In this document: piece after piece, positions 12,401-27,300 of the stretch | Position numbering within the stretch: position 1 is the stretch's first letter | Layout of the letters: every line of letters begins with the position of its first letter | DNA from: Sweltsa coloradensis | Taxonomy: Eukaryota; Arthropoda; Insecta; Plecoptera; Chloroperlidae | Direction of reading: 5' to 3' | DNA length: 64,000 bases | Assembly: GCA_024449915.1 (NCBI GenBank) | Contig: JAMZAV010000311.1 | Location: forward strand, 372,001 to 436,000 | Program-made: the position numbers and the translations under genes | The notes under the pieces: model-generated | Told to the model about the DNA's origin: nothing | The model's database searches: none | The model's input: the letters and a program-made list of their open reading frames with translations, nothing else

Positions 12401-15400
12401 CGCACTTAATTATTAAAAAATAAACCTTAATGATCCATTGAGAGTAGGGATGACTTCGGGTCGAAAAATCCGGAACCGGATCCACCCTCGCCGGATCCGG
12501 TTCGGAACCGGTTCCTCCACATATTTTTCTTTCTCAATTTTCGTAAATTTGAATCTGCGCGGGCTAATTTCGATTGAAAACATGGGCGGGGCAATAATCG
12601 ATTAGACTTTTGATAGGGGGCGAAGCCGTGTCCCGAAATTGTAGGAACTGCTTAGTGTGGAGTAACCTTGGAGTAACAGCCAGAACAGTTGCTTATTGGG
12701 AGGATGCAAGTTAAATTGAACAGCCAAGAACAAACAATGGCCTACAAGATTGTTTGCTTTTGTTTTTGTTCATAAAGTTTGGATTATGTGATCTTAAATG
12801 TGAAAAATAGAATAAGTATATGATTAAAATGTTACTAACAAGTTCTGGCTGCAATGTTATTATAACACAACACATGGGCCTAGGCTAAGCCTAGGTCAAA
12901 ATTGTGATGTAACATTCATAGGGCCTAGGCCTAAGAATTTTGCAACCACGGGTGTTTCTGGCTCATTTATTCTCGTCTGTGCCTAGGCTCTTGGCAATTT
13001 TTAAGTTAAAAATAGTACCGGTTCCGAAAAAGGGGAACCGGATCGTAATGTCCGAACCGGTTTCCGGGTACCCGAAGTCATCCGTAATTGCGAGACATTT
13101 AAGTCCAAAACGTGAAAAAATGGGAAATTCGAAACATGGATTTCAATTCTGGAAATTCCCACCAAACCGTTTATCTTACGATAACACTAAATTAACCTGC
13201 GGGTTCACACTTAAACGTTGATATCCAGTATGCAAATTTGCATAAAAAATTTGTACACTTGGAATAAGTTGACCAAAATGGAGTAAATTACGGTTATTTC
13301 ACAAATTTGTAAATTCAAATTAATTAATTAATTTAGGAATACGCGTATTGGATAATCATGAATTTATTCTTTATTAACGTTATTATGAAATTTTATAAAA
13401 TGTTATAAGCCGATGGCGATAACTAAAAAAAAAGGAAAAAAAGCTGTGCGCCTAAACTCATGTCCGCGGAAGCCTCAGTGACTCCTCTAAAATCACAATA
13501 TTCGCAGGGTTTGATGTGTGGGTGTGGGGAATTAGGGAGTAACCGGAAACAATTTTCACAATAATATTAATAATATTAGCCAAAATTAAGAGATTTTTAT
13601 TTTGTTTACGATTTACATATTTAGAACGATTTTCCATACTAGGTAGCACAACTACTGGAAACTCGTTAGGTTATCGGCGGGAAATATTAAGATTTTTTGA
13701 ACGACAATTGGGAACTCTGGAAAAAGTACTCGCCCGTCGGGCTAATGAAATGAGATTTTTACTAGCCCGACCAAAGTTTCACTAGCCTCGGGCGAGCGGG
13801 CGAGGGTTAATTTCGACCCCTGTGGAAGACCATAGCATCTTAGCAAGAGACCTACATACTAGAGGAGACTCAGGAGAGAGCTGGGAGCATGTACTAGAAG
13901 AGACACGATTGTGGAAGGATAGAAAGAAGAGGAAACATTTGGTTGCAAAACCAAAGCTGACCCTGCCAGAAGCAGGAAACGGCGATCGATAATGAATGAT
14001 GATGATGAATACCTAAACTCAGTTTCAACTATGTAGGGTGGGGGGATATGTTAGGGGTGTTGGCTGACCAGTGTCTCCTAAATAATCTGCCAAAAACAAA
14101 TCAATGGATTTACAACAAAATATTTATGGAATAAGGCTAGGGCGTCCCCTGCAGCAAGCGACGCGCTGTTCCCAGGCGACCAGGGGAGCAGTGGGAAATG
14201 GGCTACTGGAAGAAAAGAAGAAGACGACGAAAGAGATGATCAGAGTAGGGACGATCAATGTCATCAACCTCTCCGGTAAGGTGAATGAGGTGGTGGAAGT
14301 CATGATGGAAAGAGGGATTGACATTCTGGGATTGAAAGTGAAGTGAAAGGATGGAGGAAATATAGAACTCAATGGTGGGTACAGGTTATGGAGGAGTGGA
14401 AATAAAGAAGCAAGGAGGAATGGAGTGGGGATCATAGTAAGCTCAAATTGGAAGGAAGAAGTAGAAGAATGGGAAGAAGGAGATAGGATAATATAGATAA
14501 GGATGAAAGTCAAACATGAGGAATGGGATATATGTCAAATCTATGCCCCACAAGGTGACCTGAAAGCTAAAGAAAAATATGAGGAAAAACTGGAAGGGCT
14601 AATTGGAAGAAGAGATGTAATCCTGCTCGGAGACTTCAATGCGCAAGTTGGCAATGAAAGGAATGGATACGAGGAAAGGAAGTAATTGGACAATATGGGT
14701 AGCCCTACAGAAAAAGAAATGTAGAGGGAGAAAGTATATAATAATATATAAATAATATAAAAGTTTCGTGAAAATTGTAAGTTTATTATTTTTTGCTCCT
14801 TTAATTAGTACCTTTCCAACGGTACCTTTGAAATGAATCTGTCAATTACCATAGAAAATATACAAGTTACAAAGTTTTTTTGCGGCCATCTTGTTTTTTG
14901 CGACGGGTACCTCATCAAAATTATTAAAGTACGTTTTATAACGGATCAATTGATACCAGATACATAATTCTTTCGTCAATTATTGTGCCTCGACGAAATG
15001 AAGATGAAATAAGATCTCTCTTATCCGATCTCCTCTTATCCGATGTTCCGTGTTAACCGAGCCGCCAAAAAAAAAAAAAAAAAAAAAAATTTAAGTTTTA
15101 AATACGTAAATAAAACATAAAAATAATTACAGACGCCGCGCCGCACTTTTTTAAATGTACTCGCATACATTTGTAGGCATGCCTTACGAGTGAGTGCAAA
15201 GAAGATAGATCGGCGATATATCTCGACTTTCGAGCAGTGTGCATCAGTGTACTGAGCGTATAGAGTTCAGTGGTCAGTGTGCGTCGGGCGCATCGCCGGT
15301 AAGCGTCAGTGCCACCCACTGAGCATATAGAGGTCAGTGTGCGTCGCGCGCCTGCGCGTGCGCATACGATCCAGCCATCTCACACACAGCTGTTCAAAGA

Positions 15401-18400
15401 TGGTCGTTGTGGAACTAGATGCAATCATGTTTCAACCGATTCACGAAATTCGTAATCACGACGCATTGAATTGTTATTCCTGGGCTTATCTTATTTCTTT
15501 CCCAGACTTATCTTGCGTCGTGAGCTTCAGCGCGGGCATAGTAGTGAGAGGTTTTCCCACATGAGAAAGAGAGCTAGGCCTAGGCCTATGTTTGCATTGT
15601 AGGCCTAGGCCTACTGCGTCGAGTTTAGGCCTAGGCCTAGGCATACGTTTTTATTACGACATGTAGGCCTAATTGTGTACGTGTGTTCGTGAGCTTGAAT
15701 TACAAGCTATTAAATCATTTAGTATACCCTGTATGAAGTGTATCGTGTGTATTTTATGTTCCTTTATCCATTACATGTGTCATATATCATTTTACCACAT
15801 CAGGCTATGCTACGAGAGCAAATAAACAATTGATCCGCGCCATCCGAGTTTTTCGCAAATCCGAGGTGCCCCCGGTCTCATCCAACTCGGATAAGAGAGA
15901 TCTTACTGTATATATTTTTAAATTACACATGCCGAAGCTTCAAATACAATTATCTCGGGTTATATTTGTCGGAACATAAAAAGTAAGGACTCATTGAATT
16001 CATAACGATATATGCTACAAATAAACAAGCAAAACATATACAAAAACCGTTTTGGTCATGTAAATATATGCGCCATAAGTTCCATAACGATGGCGATTGG
16101 CGAGTGTGGTAAGTAATTTAAGTTTTTAACATAACACATAACCTCAGTAAATATTAAAGTTTCAACAAAATGATAAATATATAGTTTATTTCTTTTTTGA
16201 TTACCTTTTCAACGGTGTACGTGAATTAAAAATCGGATATATACTTTTAATGATATGCGAGTCAAAAGGTTCATTGGCGGCGGCCATCTTGTTTTTTGCC
16301 ATGGGAAGGGCTCAGTAAATCAATCAAAATTTTTCCCATCAAAATTTTTAAATCACGGTTCATAACGAATCGATTGATACCCCAAACCGAGTTGTTTCAC
16401 CTATTGTGCTCTTAAAAAATCATTAAAAATACCAAAAAATCAAACCAAACATAACCTCAAAAATATAAAACTTTCTGGAAAATTGTTGCTATATCATTTG
16501 TAGCTCTTTTTATTACCTTTTCAACGGTACCTATAAAATTGAAATCGGCGAAATACTTTTAAAGATATTTTAGTTAAAATGTTCAATGATGGCGGCCATC
16601 TTGTTTTTGCCCAGGGAAGGTCTCAGTAAAAAAATCGAAATTTACCCACTCAAAATTGTTTAAGTTCGGTTCATAACGAATCGATTTATACCAAATATCT
16701 AATTGTTTCACCAATTGTGTATCGACAAAATGTATTTGAAACATAAAGATCACACAGTAGTAGCATATTATATTCATCTACACATGCCATCGCTTCAATT
16801 ACATAAACTCAGGCTATAATTGTCAGAAAATAAAATGCATGGACTCAATAAAAACACATAGAAATAATCTACCAAAAATGCAAGTTAAGAAAATGAAAAA
16901 CCTTTTTACCTAGTAAATATCGTTCCATAACGAGAAAGTGTAAAGTAAACAGTTAAAGTTTTTGTAACATAACCTCAAACAAAAAAGATTTTCGTGAAAA
17001 TTTGTAAAAATTAATTTGAATTTCTATCATTTACCTTTCGAATGGTACCTTTGAAATTGAAATCGGTCAAATACTTACGAAGATATGCTAGGTTAAAATT
17101 CGAAAGCGGCGGCCATCTTGTTTTAGATATGGCCGGTCTCAGCCAAAAAATCAAGACTCTCACCATCGAAATTGTTTATCCATGGATCAATACGAATCGA
17201 TTGATACCACATACATAGCTCTTTCACCTAAGCTGCCACGGAAGCATGTTTTCATACCCTATGCTCCCCCACTATAACTAAGCCTGATCAGAGCTAGGTA
17301 GGGTTTTGTACCTGTATTAATTGTCTGTTCATCATATAATATAACTGATAATGAACGCTTTAAAAATAGCATTGTTCATAGTAGTTACCAAACCTTGAAT
17401 ATCCCTAGTATATACTGTTTGCCATTCAAAATATTTTATCTTTTATCTTGAAATCTAGCCATAATCATTAATTAAACAAAAATAAAAACTCTTCAAGATA
17501 TTCTTTCAGTAAACTCATTACAGGTGACCCCAATATAATTAGTACAGTAAGAACTCTCTTATCCGATCTCCGCTTATCCGATAAACCGTGTTAACCGAGC
17601 CGCCCCCCAAAAAAAAAAATAAAATAAAAAAAAAAAATAAATAATTTATATACGTAAATAAAACAAAAATAATTACAGACGCCGCGCCGCACTTTTTTAA
17701 ATGTACGTACTCGCATACATTTGTAGGCATGCCTTACGAGTGAGTGCAAAGAAGATAGATCGGCGACTTTCGAGCAGTGTGCATCAGTGTCACTGAGCAT
17801 ATAGGTGTGGTGGTTAGTGTTAGTGGTTAGTGTGCGTCGGGCGCATCGCCGGTAAGCGTCAGTGTCAGAGCATATAGAGGTCAGTGTGCGTCGCGCGCCT
17901 GCGCGTGCGCATACAATCCAACCATCTCACACACCTCACACACAGCTGTTCAAAGATGGTCGTTGTGGAACTAGATGCAATCATGTTTCAACCGATTCAC
18001 GAAATTCGTAATCACGACGCATTGAATTGTTATTCCTGGGCTTATCTTATTTCTTTCCAAGACTCTTGCGTCGAGAGCTTCAGCGCGGGCATAGTAGTGA
18101 GAGGTTTTCCCACATGAGAGAGAGGGCTAGGCCTAGGCCTATGCCTACTGCGTCGAGTTTAGGCCTAGACACACGTTTTTATTACGACATGTAGGCCTAA
18201 TTGTGTACGTGTGTTTGTGAGCTTGATTTACAAGCTATTAAATCATTTAGTATACCCTGTATGAAGTGTATCGTGTGTATTTTATGTTCCTTCATCCATT
18301 ACATGTGTCATATATCATTTTACCACATCAGGCTATGGTACGAGAGCAAATAAACAAATGAACCGCGCCATCCGAGTTTTTCGCAAATCCGAGGTGCCCC

Positions 18401-21362
18401 CGGTCTCATCCAACTCGGATAAGAGAGTTCTTACTGTATTTAGATTATTTTCTTTCCAGGATAAACCTTTCATCGTTCTCCGACTGCAGACTAGACCGTG
18501 GGCATTTTTAATAACAATAGTTTGATCATAGAACTTTTGTAACTTCAGATTTAATTAAAAATTCAGATATTTTTTATATTCTTTGGGCGCGGAGTTTAAA
18601 ATTTACAAAGTAGTAGTAATTTTAAAATACATAGAAGGCCGTTATTGCATAATGTAGAAAGAACTGGGACTGGAGAGATTGAGGTTTAAACTAGGAAGAG
18701 AACGTCTAATATATGGTTGGATAAACAGGGATAGGATTCCAAGAAGATAATTTGAAGCAGCAGAGGAGGGGAAAAGAAGAGTAGGAAGGCCAAGAGAGAA
18801 ATGGGAAAGAATAATTCAAGAAGACGTTGGAAAATGAGATGAAGTGTGGGAGCATGTGGCAAGAGTAAAGCTGTGGGAGGACAGAAGAGAGTGGAGTAAA
18901 TTGGTGGAGAGGAAGGAGTCAGATGATGGGGAAGAAACACTGAGTCTGGCAAGCTTAGTATCTAAGGTACAGTTTCACGCCCTAAATAATGGTGGAAAAC
19001 CACTACTCAACCCGACATAGTTGGAATTGAGTTATGATGATGATTATTATTGTGGTAGTGCTCAAATTTAAAACGTTCGCACATCTCTAACATCGTTCCC
19101 ATCCTAAACAAAATTCAGACCACTTGAACCTACCTCTGTCAACGTATAATCTTGGACATTACTGGAGTTAATGAGCTTCTCCTGTATCATGTCGATTCTC
19201 TGCTGTAATCTCTCGACGATCATGTCCTTTTCTCGCAGCTGACTGCTCATTGCCTCCAATTGTGTGTCCTTGGACTTTGATTTCTGGCAAGAAAACAACA
19301 AACAATTTAGAGGCTCCAATCTATCATTAGTTTCTTTTATGAAGGAATAAGAAGAGATCAAGCCATGTTTAATTTTGCATTAAACTTGACTTGGGCTGTG
19401 CGAAATTTCGAGTAGAGTATTTGTTACTCGACTTGAAATCGATTCCTCAATTTGCAGTTAATGTATGCCTAGTTTAGTGATTGATCGAGCTACCGGCACG
19501 TTATAGTTATAAAGTTTGCTAACAGAAAGTGCTGCAAGTCTTCAGACTTCCTTACAGAGTCGAGTCTCGGCTCGAATGTGGTCGGTATCGAGAAGTCGAA
19601 ATTGCTCGCAAGCGATATATTTTCAATAAGTCGACATTCCACAGAATTCGCAAAATCTTAAAATGGTGGATTTTTCACAAAGCCTATATCCTGGACACTT
19701 GAGATAGCAAGAAATAGTTATTTATTGTTGATGCTGGTGGATTTTCGCAAGGCGACGCATAATTTTAAGGATCTACTAATGAATGAGTTTTCATCGGAAA
19801 GTGATAGTCCAAATGTATCACAAAGCCTAGGCTAGGACCCTAGACTAGGGTTACCATACGTCCGGCTAGCCGGACATGTCCTCTTTTTAAATGTCTGTCC
19901 GGGCGTTTTTTTTTCAAAATAATGCAAATGTCCGGTTATTTCACCCAATTCCATGCAGAGGCGCATGCGCACCCTTCCGCCCCCTCACTTACCATCCACC
20001 GACCATAAATCGCCGAATACGAGCAGTCGATCATGTCCGAGCCGGTCCGAGCGTGTCACACAACACGCCAGGCTGTGCAGCAAGCCAAGGATACTATTAT
20101 ACACTTCAGCAAGCAGTGTACTATCACGTGATTTAGTTACCATTTCCGTACGTTTCGTGCCTTGTGTCCACGTTGTACGACGTACGTAAGGAAGTGTTGT
20201 AGGCCTAGGCCACTTGTCTTAGTTTTGTCATAAAATGTAGTGTTCATTTAAAAAGTAACCCCTCAATTTAAAAGGCGTCGGCACCACTGTCCTTCCTTGA
20301 CCCTTGTTCAGATTGCTCTAAATACTATCCTGACGGTACAAATGTCCCAAAAAAATTTCGACTCCGCCGGCTGGGGCTCTGCCCCAGACCCATTGTAGTC
20401 CGCGAATGTCTGTGCACCAAATGTCCTCTTTTTTGCTGAGACACTTATGGTAACCCTACCCTGACGCCTAGGGCGAAACCGATAGGCCTATTAATACTGA
20501 TTTTGATGTATTGTCTTCAGGTTTAGCTATGGAAGTGGCATTGCCGCTTAATTTGAACGATCTTGTTAGGATTTTTCATCGGAAAGTGATGTCGATTGTC
20601 GGTGTTCACACATTCATTCTATCAGCAAAGCAGTCCACAGCCGATGTCATCACTAAGAGGCTGTTTATTTATGTTCTTTTAATGGTACGTGTATCATTTT
20701 ACCATATCAGGCTATGCTACGAGAGCAAATAAACAAAACATCGCGATCATCCGAGTTTTTCGATAATTCGAGCTGCACCCGGTCTCATCCACCTCGGATA
20801 ATAGAGGTTTTACTGTATTCATTCATTTTAAATGCGATTCTAGATACAACTGATATGCGTTTTATACACTATATAGACCTAAGTGTGAAACATAATTAAT
20901 TAAAACCAAGAGTCTTAGACTGGGAGGATATAATTAAAAAACACCAACGCACGAACAATCACCACAGTCAGAAATAAAAACACTTACCAAAACTTACGCA
21001 TGTGTTGATTTCTCGATTTGGATAGTCGGGAAACACTCCCGTAGGTGGAATAATTAATATTTAATACAATCCAGAAATTATTCCGGATTGTATTAAATAT
21101 GTGTTGATTAGTTGGGACAGGCTACATATACCATTGATTAATGTGCATAGTCATATTTATTGGTTTATTCTAGTTCTAGAGATTACACTCTGTTGAGTTT
21201 ATTATTTGGTGATAGATAGGAGATGCCAAACGGCTAGTTAATGTTAAGTAGGGGTGTGGAAAGGGAACCCAACAGCTTACCTGGTCGGTGACTGCAGTGG
21301 TCTCGTAGAAGAAAGACACAAATAAATAAACATAATACAAGAAAACGTTTTATGTCAAGTAA

Positions 21363-21398
<36 letters not shown>

Positions 21399-24300
21399 AA
21401 ATATATAAAAGTAATATATTATATAATACGTAGAATCTCGCACAAGGTAGCCTTGCACTTAGTATGGACCATCCGGTGGCGAGCAAGAAAGGCGCCCTGC
21501 CGGACTCGCCCTAAACACGTTGATCTCTAGGCAGTCGGTGCGGGAGACAAAAGATAAAACATGTGTGTTTGTATTAAATTATATTGGAAAGCCCCTAAAC
21601 AACAAAATTCAATTCTGTTTGCGGCAAACTTTAAGGCGAATATTCAGCAAAAATTGATTATGTTGGCGCTTATTACGTATCAGATGCAAGAATGAACGTT
21701 TGCTGCCGTGCAATATTACCGTATTTACTCGATTATAGGCCGCCCTCGAGTAAAGGCCGCACCCTTATTTTGACCACTCAGATTTAAAAGAGTTGGCTAT
21801 AAATATTATTGATAAATGGCTTCACATAATGGCCGCACCCCACTTTTTGAACTTGACAATTTCAAATATACCCGAGGCCTATACTCGCATAAATACAGTA
21901 CACTGCCGCTTCTATCGGGGCTGAGTGGATAGGCCAGTGTGTCAACACTGCATCACACAATAGTAAACGGAAAAGGGAGACCAAGGAACTAGAGAACACA
22001 TTGTCTTGGAGAAATGCCCGTCTCGGTAATCGTACTTATTTCAGATGTAAAGCAACTTTGATCAGCCATGCCGGCCGGTCCTCCTTTAAACACTGATTAA
22101 CACTAACCAGAGCTTTAATCACTGATTTAAAGTGATTGAAAAACCGGCCCTTACTGTTACCATTAGTTGAGGTGTGTGGAATAATGGAATTGAAAATTTC
22201 ATGATTCTGAGGAAAATCTTTTTCAGCTCCAATAATGGGGCAGTTGACAAGAGTTGGCCTACCATTTGATTAACAAGAGTGTTCTTATAATAAACTCACC
22301 GCAAGATCTGTTTGCAGCTTGTTCAGTTGACGAGAGTAGCGCTTGATAAGAGCAGCGTCTGAGAGAACTTCGTTGACCTTAGGTATGTTCTTGATAGTCT
22401 TTGCCCTTTGTGCAAATCTAGGGAGTAGAAAAGTATAAGAAATAATAATCATAATTTACATATCTAGGCTTGTACCTACAATACCTGTAACTAAGAATTA
22501 TTTTGTAGCAACAATAAACAAATTTACCTAACCCCTAATTTAAAAAAAAAATAGTCTTCTCTTCTCTCTTATGCCCACATTGACATATCTATGCCACCAT
22601 GTGTCTTGACAACCAGTAAACTCCTGTTCCTTCCTGTCCACACCCCTTGGCATTTCTTCATAGTGTCCTTTCAGTGTTGTGCATCTAAATAGATGTTGTC
22701 TGTCCTGTAAGCCATTACCACAGGATGTACCGCATTGGCCCCAATAAAGTACGGGGTTTTATCCGTAAAAAATTCCTCCAAATTCGTACTCGTATCATAT
22801 ACGCGGACTAAACATTATCCAATGCTATTTCAGCACGTTTGAATATCCCACGCCGTGTGTCGCGCCCTATATCTTCAATAGAACGAGTTCCAACGATGGC
22901 TGTCTAAGCGCGCCACCGGTACGTACGCTCTCTAGTGACCTCTATGGCAAACTTGTTTAGTTTGACTTCGATGCAAGCAAAGATGGAAGGAACATGTCAA
23001 TCCACGCCAACTACGAGTTTAAAAGACGTAAAAAGTGTTTAAATGGAATATTCTCCACATTCTTTCTTCATGACAGTCGATTGGAAATATTTTATATAGA
23101 CGCAAGAAAAAGTGTTTAAATGGAATATTCTCCATTCTTTCTTCATGATAGTTGATCAGAAATAATTGATATAGACGCAAGAAAAGAAAACCAATAAAGG
23201 ATGTTTATTTTCAATCGATCGATTATATCTCCTGGTTCTCGCATCCAAGTCCTGTTATGTTTATCACAATAAATTAGAAAGCTTTAATCATCACAAAAGA
23301 AGAATCAGTTAAACTATGAAGTTTCGGGATTGGATAATAAAATTCCCCGGTAGCAAACTAGGCCTACTTGTTGTGGTACTTCTTCGGCTAGGGGGGTCCA
23401 ACTTAGTTTTTCTCCATTAAAAACAACGAAAAACCACTTGAAATGATTTATATTTTATTATTAGAGATTTATATTATTCAAAAATATACTTACATGTTTA
23501 AATTCATTCTGTTTTATTATTAATTGTAAGCTACAAGTGGCGAGGAGTGACGTGGCCTAGGCCTACTGTGCTGAGATATTGTACTCACTGCAAGTAAACT
23601 TACAATAACATTAATTAATATCGAACCCTATTTCCAACTAAGTCGGGTAGGGGGTGGGAGGTTCCCACCACATTATTGGCTCCGCGGGGTTATCGAAGCC
23701 GGCTAGCCTGACGCTTCTCCCAGATCATCTTTTTCTTCCTCTGCGTCATCAACTTCACTTTCTTCCTCTCCTCAGTCTTCTTCCTCAGGGACCAGTTTGT
23801 TCCATGTTTTTCGTTCTTCCCAACATTTTTCTTGGTTAATCCTTTCCCAAGCTGCATTTCTCTTTTTCAAATCCATTGCTATAACTTCTTCCCATCTCAG
23901 TCTGGGCCTCCCTCTTTTTCTCTGCTTGTTTCCTGCGTCTTCTTCATACTGTATCTTAGGGATCCTGTCCTTCTGCATCCTCTTCATATGTCCAAACCAC
24001 CTCAGCCTTTCTTTCCCTAGCTTAAAGTTTAAACTCTCTACTCCTAGTTCTTTCCTTATCTTCGTGCTCCTCATCTTATCAATCTTCGTAACTCCCATTA
24101 CACTCCTTAAAAATTTCATTTCTGCAGCTTGAATTTGTCTTTCTTCTTTACCCCCAACTGGCCATGTCACTGCACCATATGTGAGTACCGGTACAAAATA
24201 TGCTTTGTATATTAAAAGTTTGCATTGCCTTGGCACCTCTTTTTTCCAAAGCAGTTTCCTCACTAACTGGAAGAAACTCTCTGCGATACCAGTACGCTTT

Positions 24301-27300
24301 GCAATCTCTGCGTCTATTTTTCCATCGTCGGAGATTATGCTGCCCAGGTATTTAAACATATGTGTCTCTACTAGTTCTTCCCCTCGAAGTACAATCTTTT
24401 TCCTATTCCCAGATTTCTTACTTTTCCCCATAACCATCACTTCACTCTTGTCAATGCTTATCTCTAGTCTAAATTCTTCCGTACGTTCATTCCATTTCTC
24501 CACTTTCTTCTGTACCTCTTCCCATGACTTCCCCCATATTAGTATATCGTCAGCATATATTAAGGTTCTGGACGACTCCGGCCCACCTCTCTCCACTTTC
24601 CTCAATATCTCGTCGAGTACTATATTGAAGAGCATCGGTGACAGTACACTCCCTTGTCCGAGACCTGTCTTGACTTCAAACCAATCCGTTCTGCCATCCT
24701 TAGTTTCCACGCAACTCACATTCTTCACATACATACTCTGTACTCTTTCCACCAATCTTATATCAATCTTCTTTTTTTGGAGGCATTCCCAAACTCTGTC
24801 TCTGGGCATTCTGTCATAGGCCTTTGTAAGATCCAGAAAAACCATCCATACCTCCTCCCCCTTTTCCCTTTCTCTTTCCATGAGCTGTCTTATTGAGAAA
24901 ATCTAGTCCACGATTGACCGTCCACTTCTGAAACCATGTAGCTCCCTCCTCCCTCAAGCCTCTTTCCACCTTTTCTTTCATTCTCTTTTCTAGCACTTTT
25001 TCATACAGCTTGGCACATTGGCAAAGTAGAGTGACACCTCTATAATCACTACACTGTTTGTTGTCACCTTTTTTAAATATTGGTACTATAATACCCTTTT
25101 CCCAATCCTTTGGAATCTTTTTATCTCTCCAAGCTGCAGTCAACACTCTGAAAATCCAGTACTCCCCGTCTTTTCCTGCTGCTTTAATCATGTCTACAAC
25201 CAAAGATTAGTCATGTGGGGAAGATGGTTCATCCTTATGGGAATTCGTCTGCGCGTTTTGAGAGTATTTTTTCTAAGTCCGAACACTAGTACAACGTCTC
25301 ACGCGAGAGCGCTCTCTTCTCAAACTTCTAAATGAGTTTCGGACAACCTCGGTACCGTTTGCCGAGTCTGCACGAAGCGTCGGGCACCCCCACCACTCTC
25401 AGATGAGCTAGTGCGTCGAGGGGTAGAGCGTTGTTGCCAAGTCAGCTGCAACATTCCTTAGAAGGCCGATCGTGACCGACCACCACACTTAGGGTTGGCA
25501 GGCTGGCTTATTTTTCTCCCTACGAATATGCTTGGTTCAGAGATTTGCTTGCTCTTCGCGGATCTATCTGGGGCGGTTTTGCAAACCCAGTACAGGGTCT
25601 GTTTGAAATTTTCAACCGTTAGCGCTAATTGTCGCCGAAAGAGGCAAAAGTTGTGGATTAGAAACTTTCAAAAATAGGCCTAATACCATATTATAAAAAA
25701 GCATAAAAGGTGCTAGAGTCAGAATCTTATTCGGGGGGGAGGGGGGGGGGGAGCGCTCCACCTCCAACCGGCCATATCCACCACTGCTCGGAATTCGGAA
25801 CGGAATATACAATAACATAATATAGACCTACACGCAAAAAATAACAGACAGCATTAATTTCAATAACAATAAATAAACAATTTAGGAAATAATTCGTCAT
25901 TCTCAATTTAGTCCATTCGAACGACGAGACATATTATGTGCAAAACTGGTCATTGCTTGCACAAGGGGTTATAGAACTAATTCAGAGTATAGGATGCGTA
26001 CGACCGTACGGCTATAATAATATGTAAAGTAGCTAATTAGCATCTCATGTTTTTGATCGCATTAACAAAAATAACTGTAAGTTGTATTGGTTGTATATGT
26101 ATCAATAGCACTTGTTTTTTCGAGCTAATTTATATCGATAAGTTTAATGATTATTGTTTGTGGCGTTCTTGTTGTATATTATGGAAGTTGTACTCGCTTA
26201 TTCTACCGGGCCGTACAACCGGTACAACAACCCTTTCAAGTCACTACAAACAAATGGAGACGTTGGCGCCGACTTTGTGAGTGGCCTGGAGGAGCAAAAG
26301 CACCCCTCGGAATTGGTGTGAAAATCGTTTGAATTCATATTGAAAATTATTAGTAATAAAGGTATTTTTTGCAAGTGCCAGAGAAAAACGTGGACTACTT
26401 ATAATTCATAATTTTCAGTACGGTATGAATTCAAACGATTTTCCACACAAATTCCGTATTTATGATTTATAAAATTTATAATTTTCAGTATGAATGGCGA
26501 AGCGCCGCGGGGGGAGGGGGCTAGCTGACCACGGCAACGCACTTCATGCTCCCCCCCCAACCCACTAATCTACTTTCCTTTCGCGGGGGTCCCTATAATA
26601 AACACGTATCGTAATTACTAATTATATTGGCAATATAGATAGGGCCTAGTAACATATTTTTTAGAGTTCTAGCTGTTCAACCCACTTCAATAAATAATTA
26701 CTTTGAGGAGATATGAGAATGATGATGTTCCTGCTGCACAGAGAATGTATTGTTATCTTCTTACTGGATACCTGAAGCGCTCCCGCTCACACAATCTAGT
26801 CTACGTACCGGTATCGGACGTTCCGTATCAGAGCCTACCAGAGCCGGCAGTGTGAAGGAAATCCTTTCTTTGTTATCAGTGAATAAGCTGATAATACTGA
26901 TTCAATGCTACGCTAAATGCGACTAGATTATTTATTTATCTCTCCTTATTCTTCTGTCAATCTGTTTGGGACAGACAGAAAAGTGACGGTCCATAGGCGT
27001 GCGCAGGGGGGGGGGGGGGGTTAAGCCTAGTGTTTTTAGAGGAGTATTTTTAGTCCGTACGACACGAGCCAGTGGCGTCGGAATAGGAAATTTCATGCCA
27101 TGGGATGGGGCAGATTTTAGAGTTGAAAAATCAAGATTTCTACTCTATTTTTTGGGAAAGCAACGTCGGATGATCCTCACAATTCATTTAAAGGGAAGAA
27201 ACAACCCAATAGCAGAATGTTACGTTGGCTGACGTATCCCGTGCCTGAACCGTCTATCTATCCGACTATAATATAGACACCCGTATGCCGGTCACTCACT

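Larger units (their letters stand above)
11935..13995 (+). pseudogene. LINE ORF2 C-terminus and 3' end, split by a hAT
   Basis: Segments 11,935-12,158 and 13,823-13,995 read as one C-terminal piece of the same kind of non-LTR retrotransposon as at 23.7 kb: [28 protein letters not shown], then the RGRPRKR region, and after the hAT insertion [19 protein letters not shown]. It ends near a (TGA)n tail at about 13,990-14,008. The copy is 5'-truncated and carries frameshifts. Confidence 0.75.

Noticed and set aside
15098..18117. Paired short proteins on both strands of the two pogo MITEs (for example 15,337-15,564 and 17,884-18,117)
   Set aside because: They recur because the MITEs are copies; no start context, domain or conservation beyond the DNA.
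24181..24819. 212-codon plus-strand frame
   Set aside because: Antisense shadow of the LINE reverse transcriptase, which has YADD and other motifs on the minus strand.
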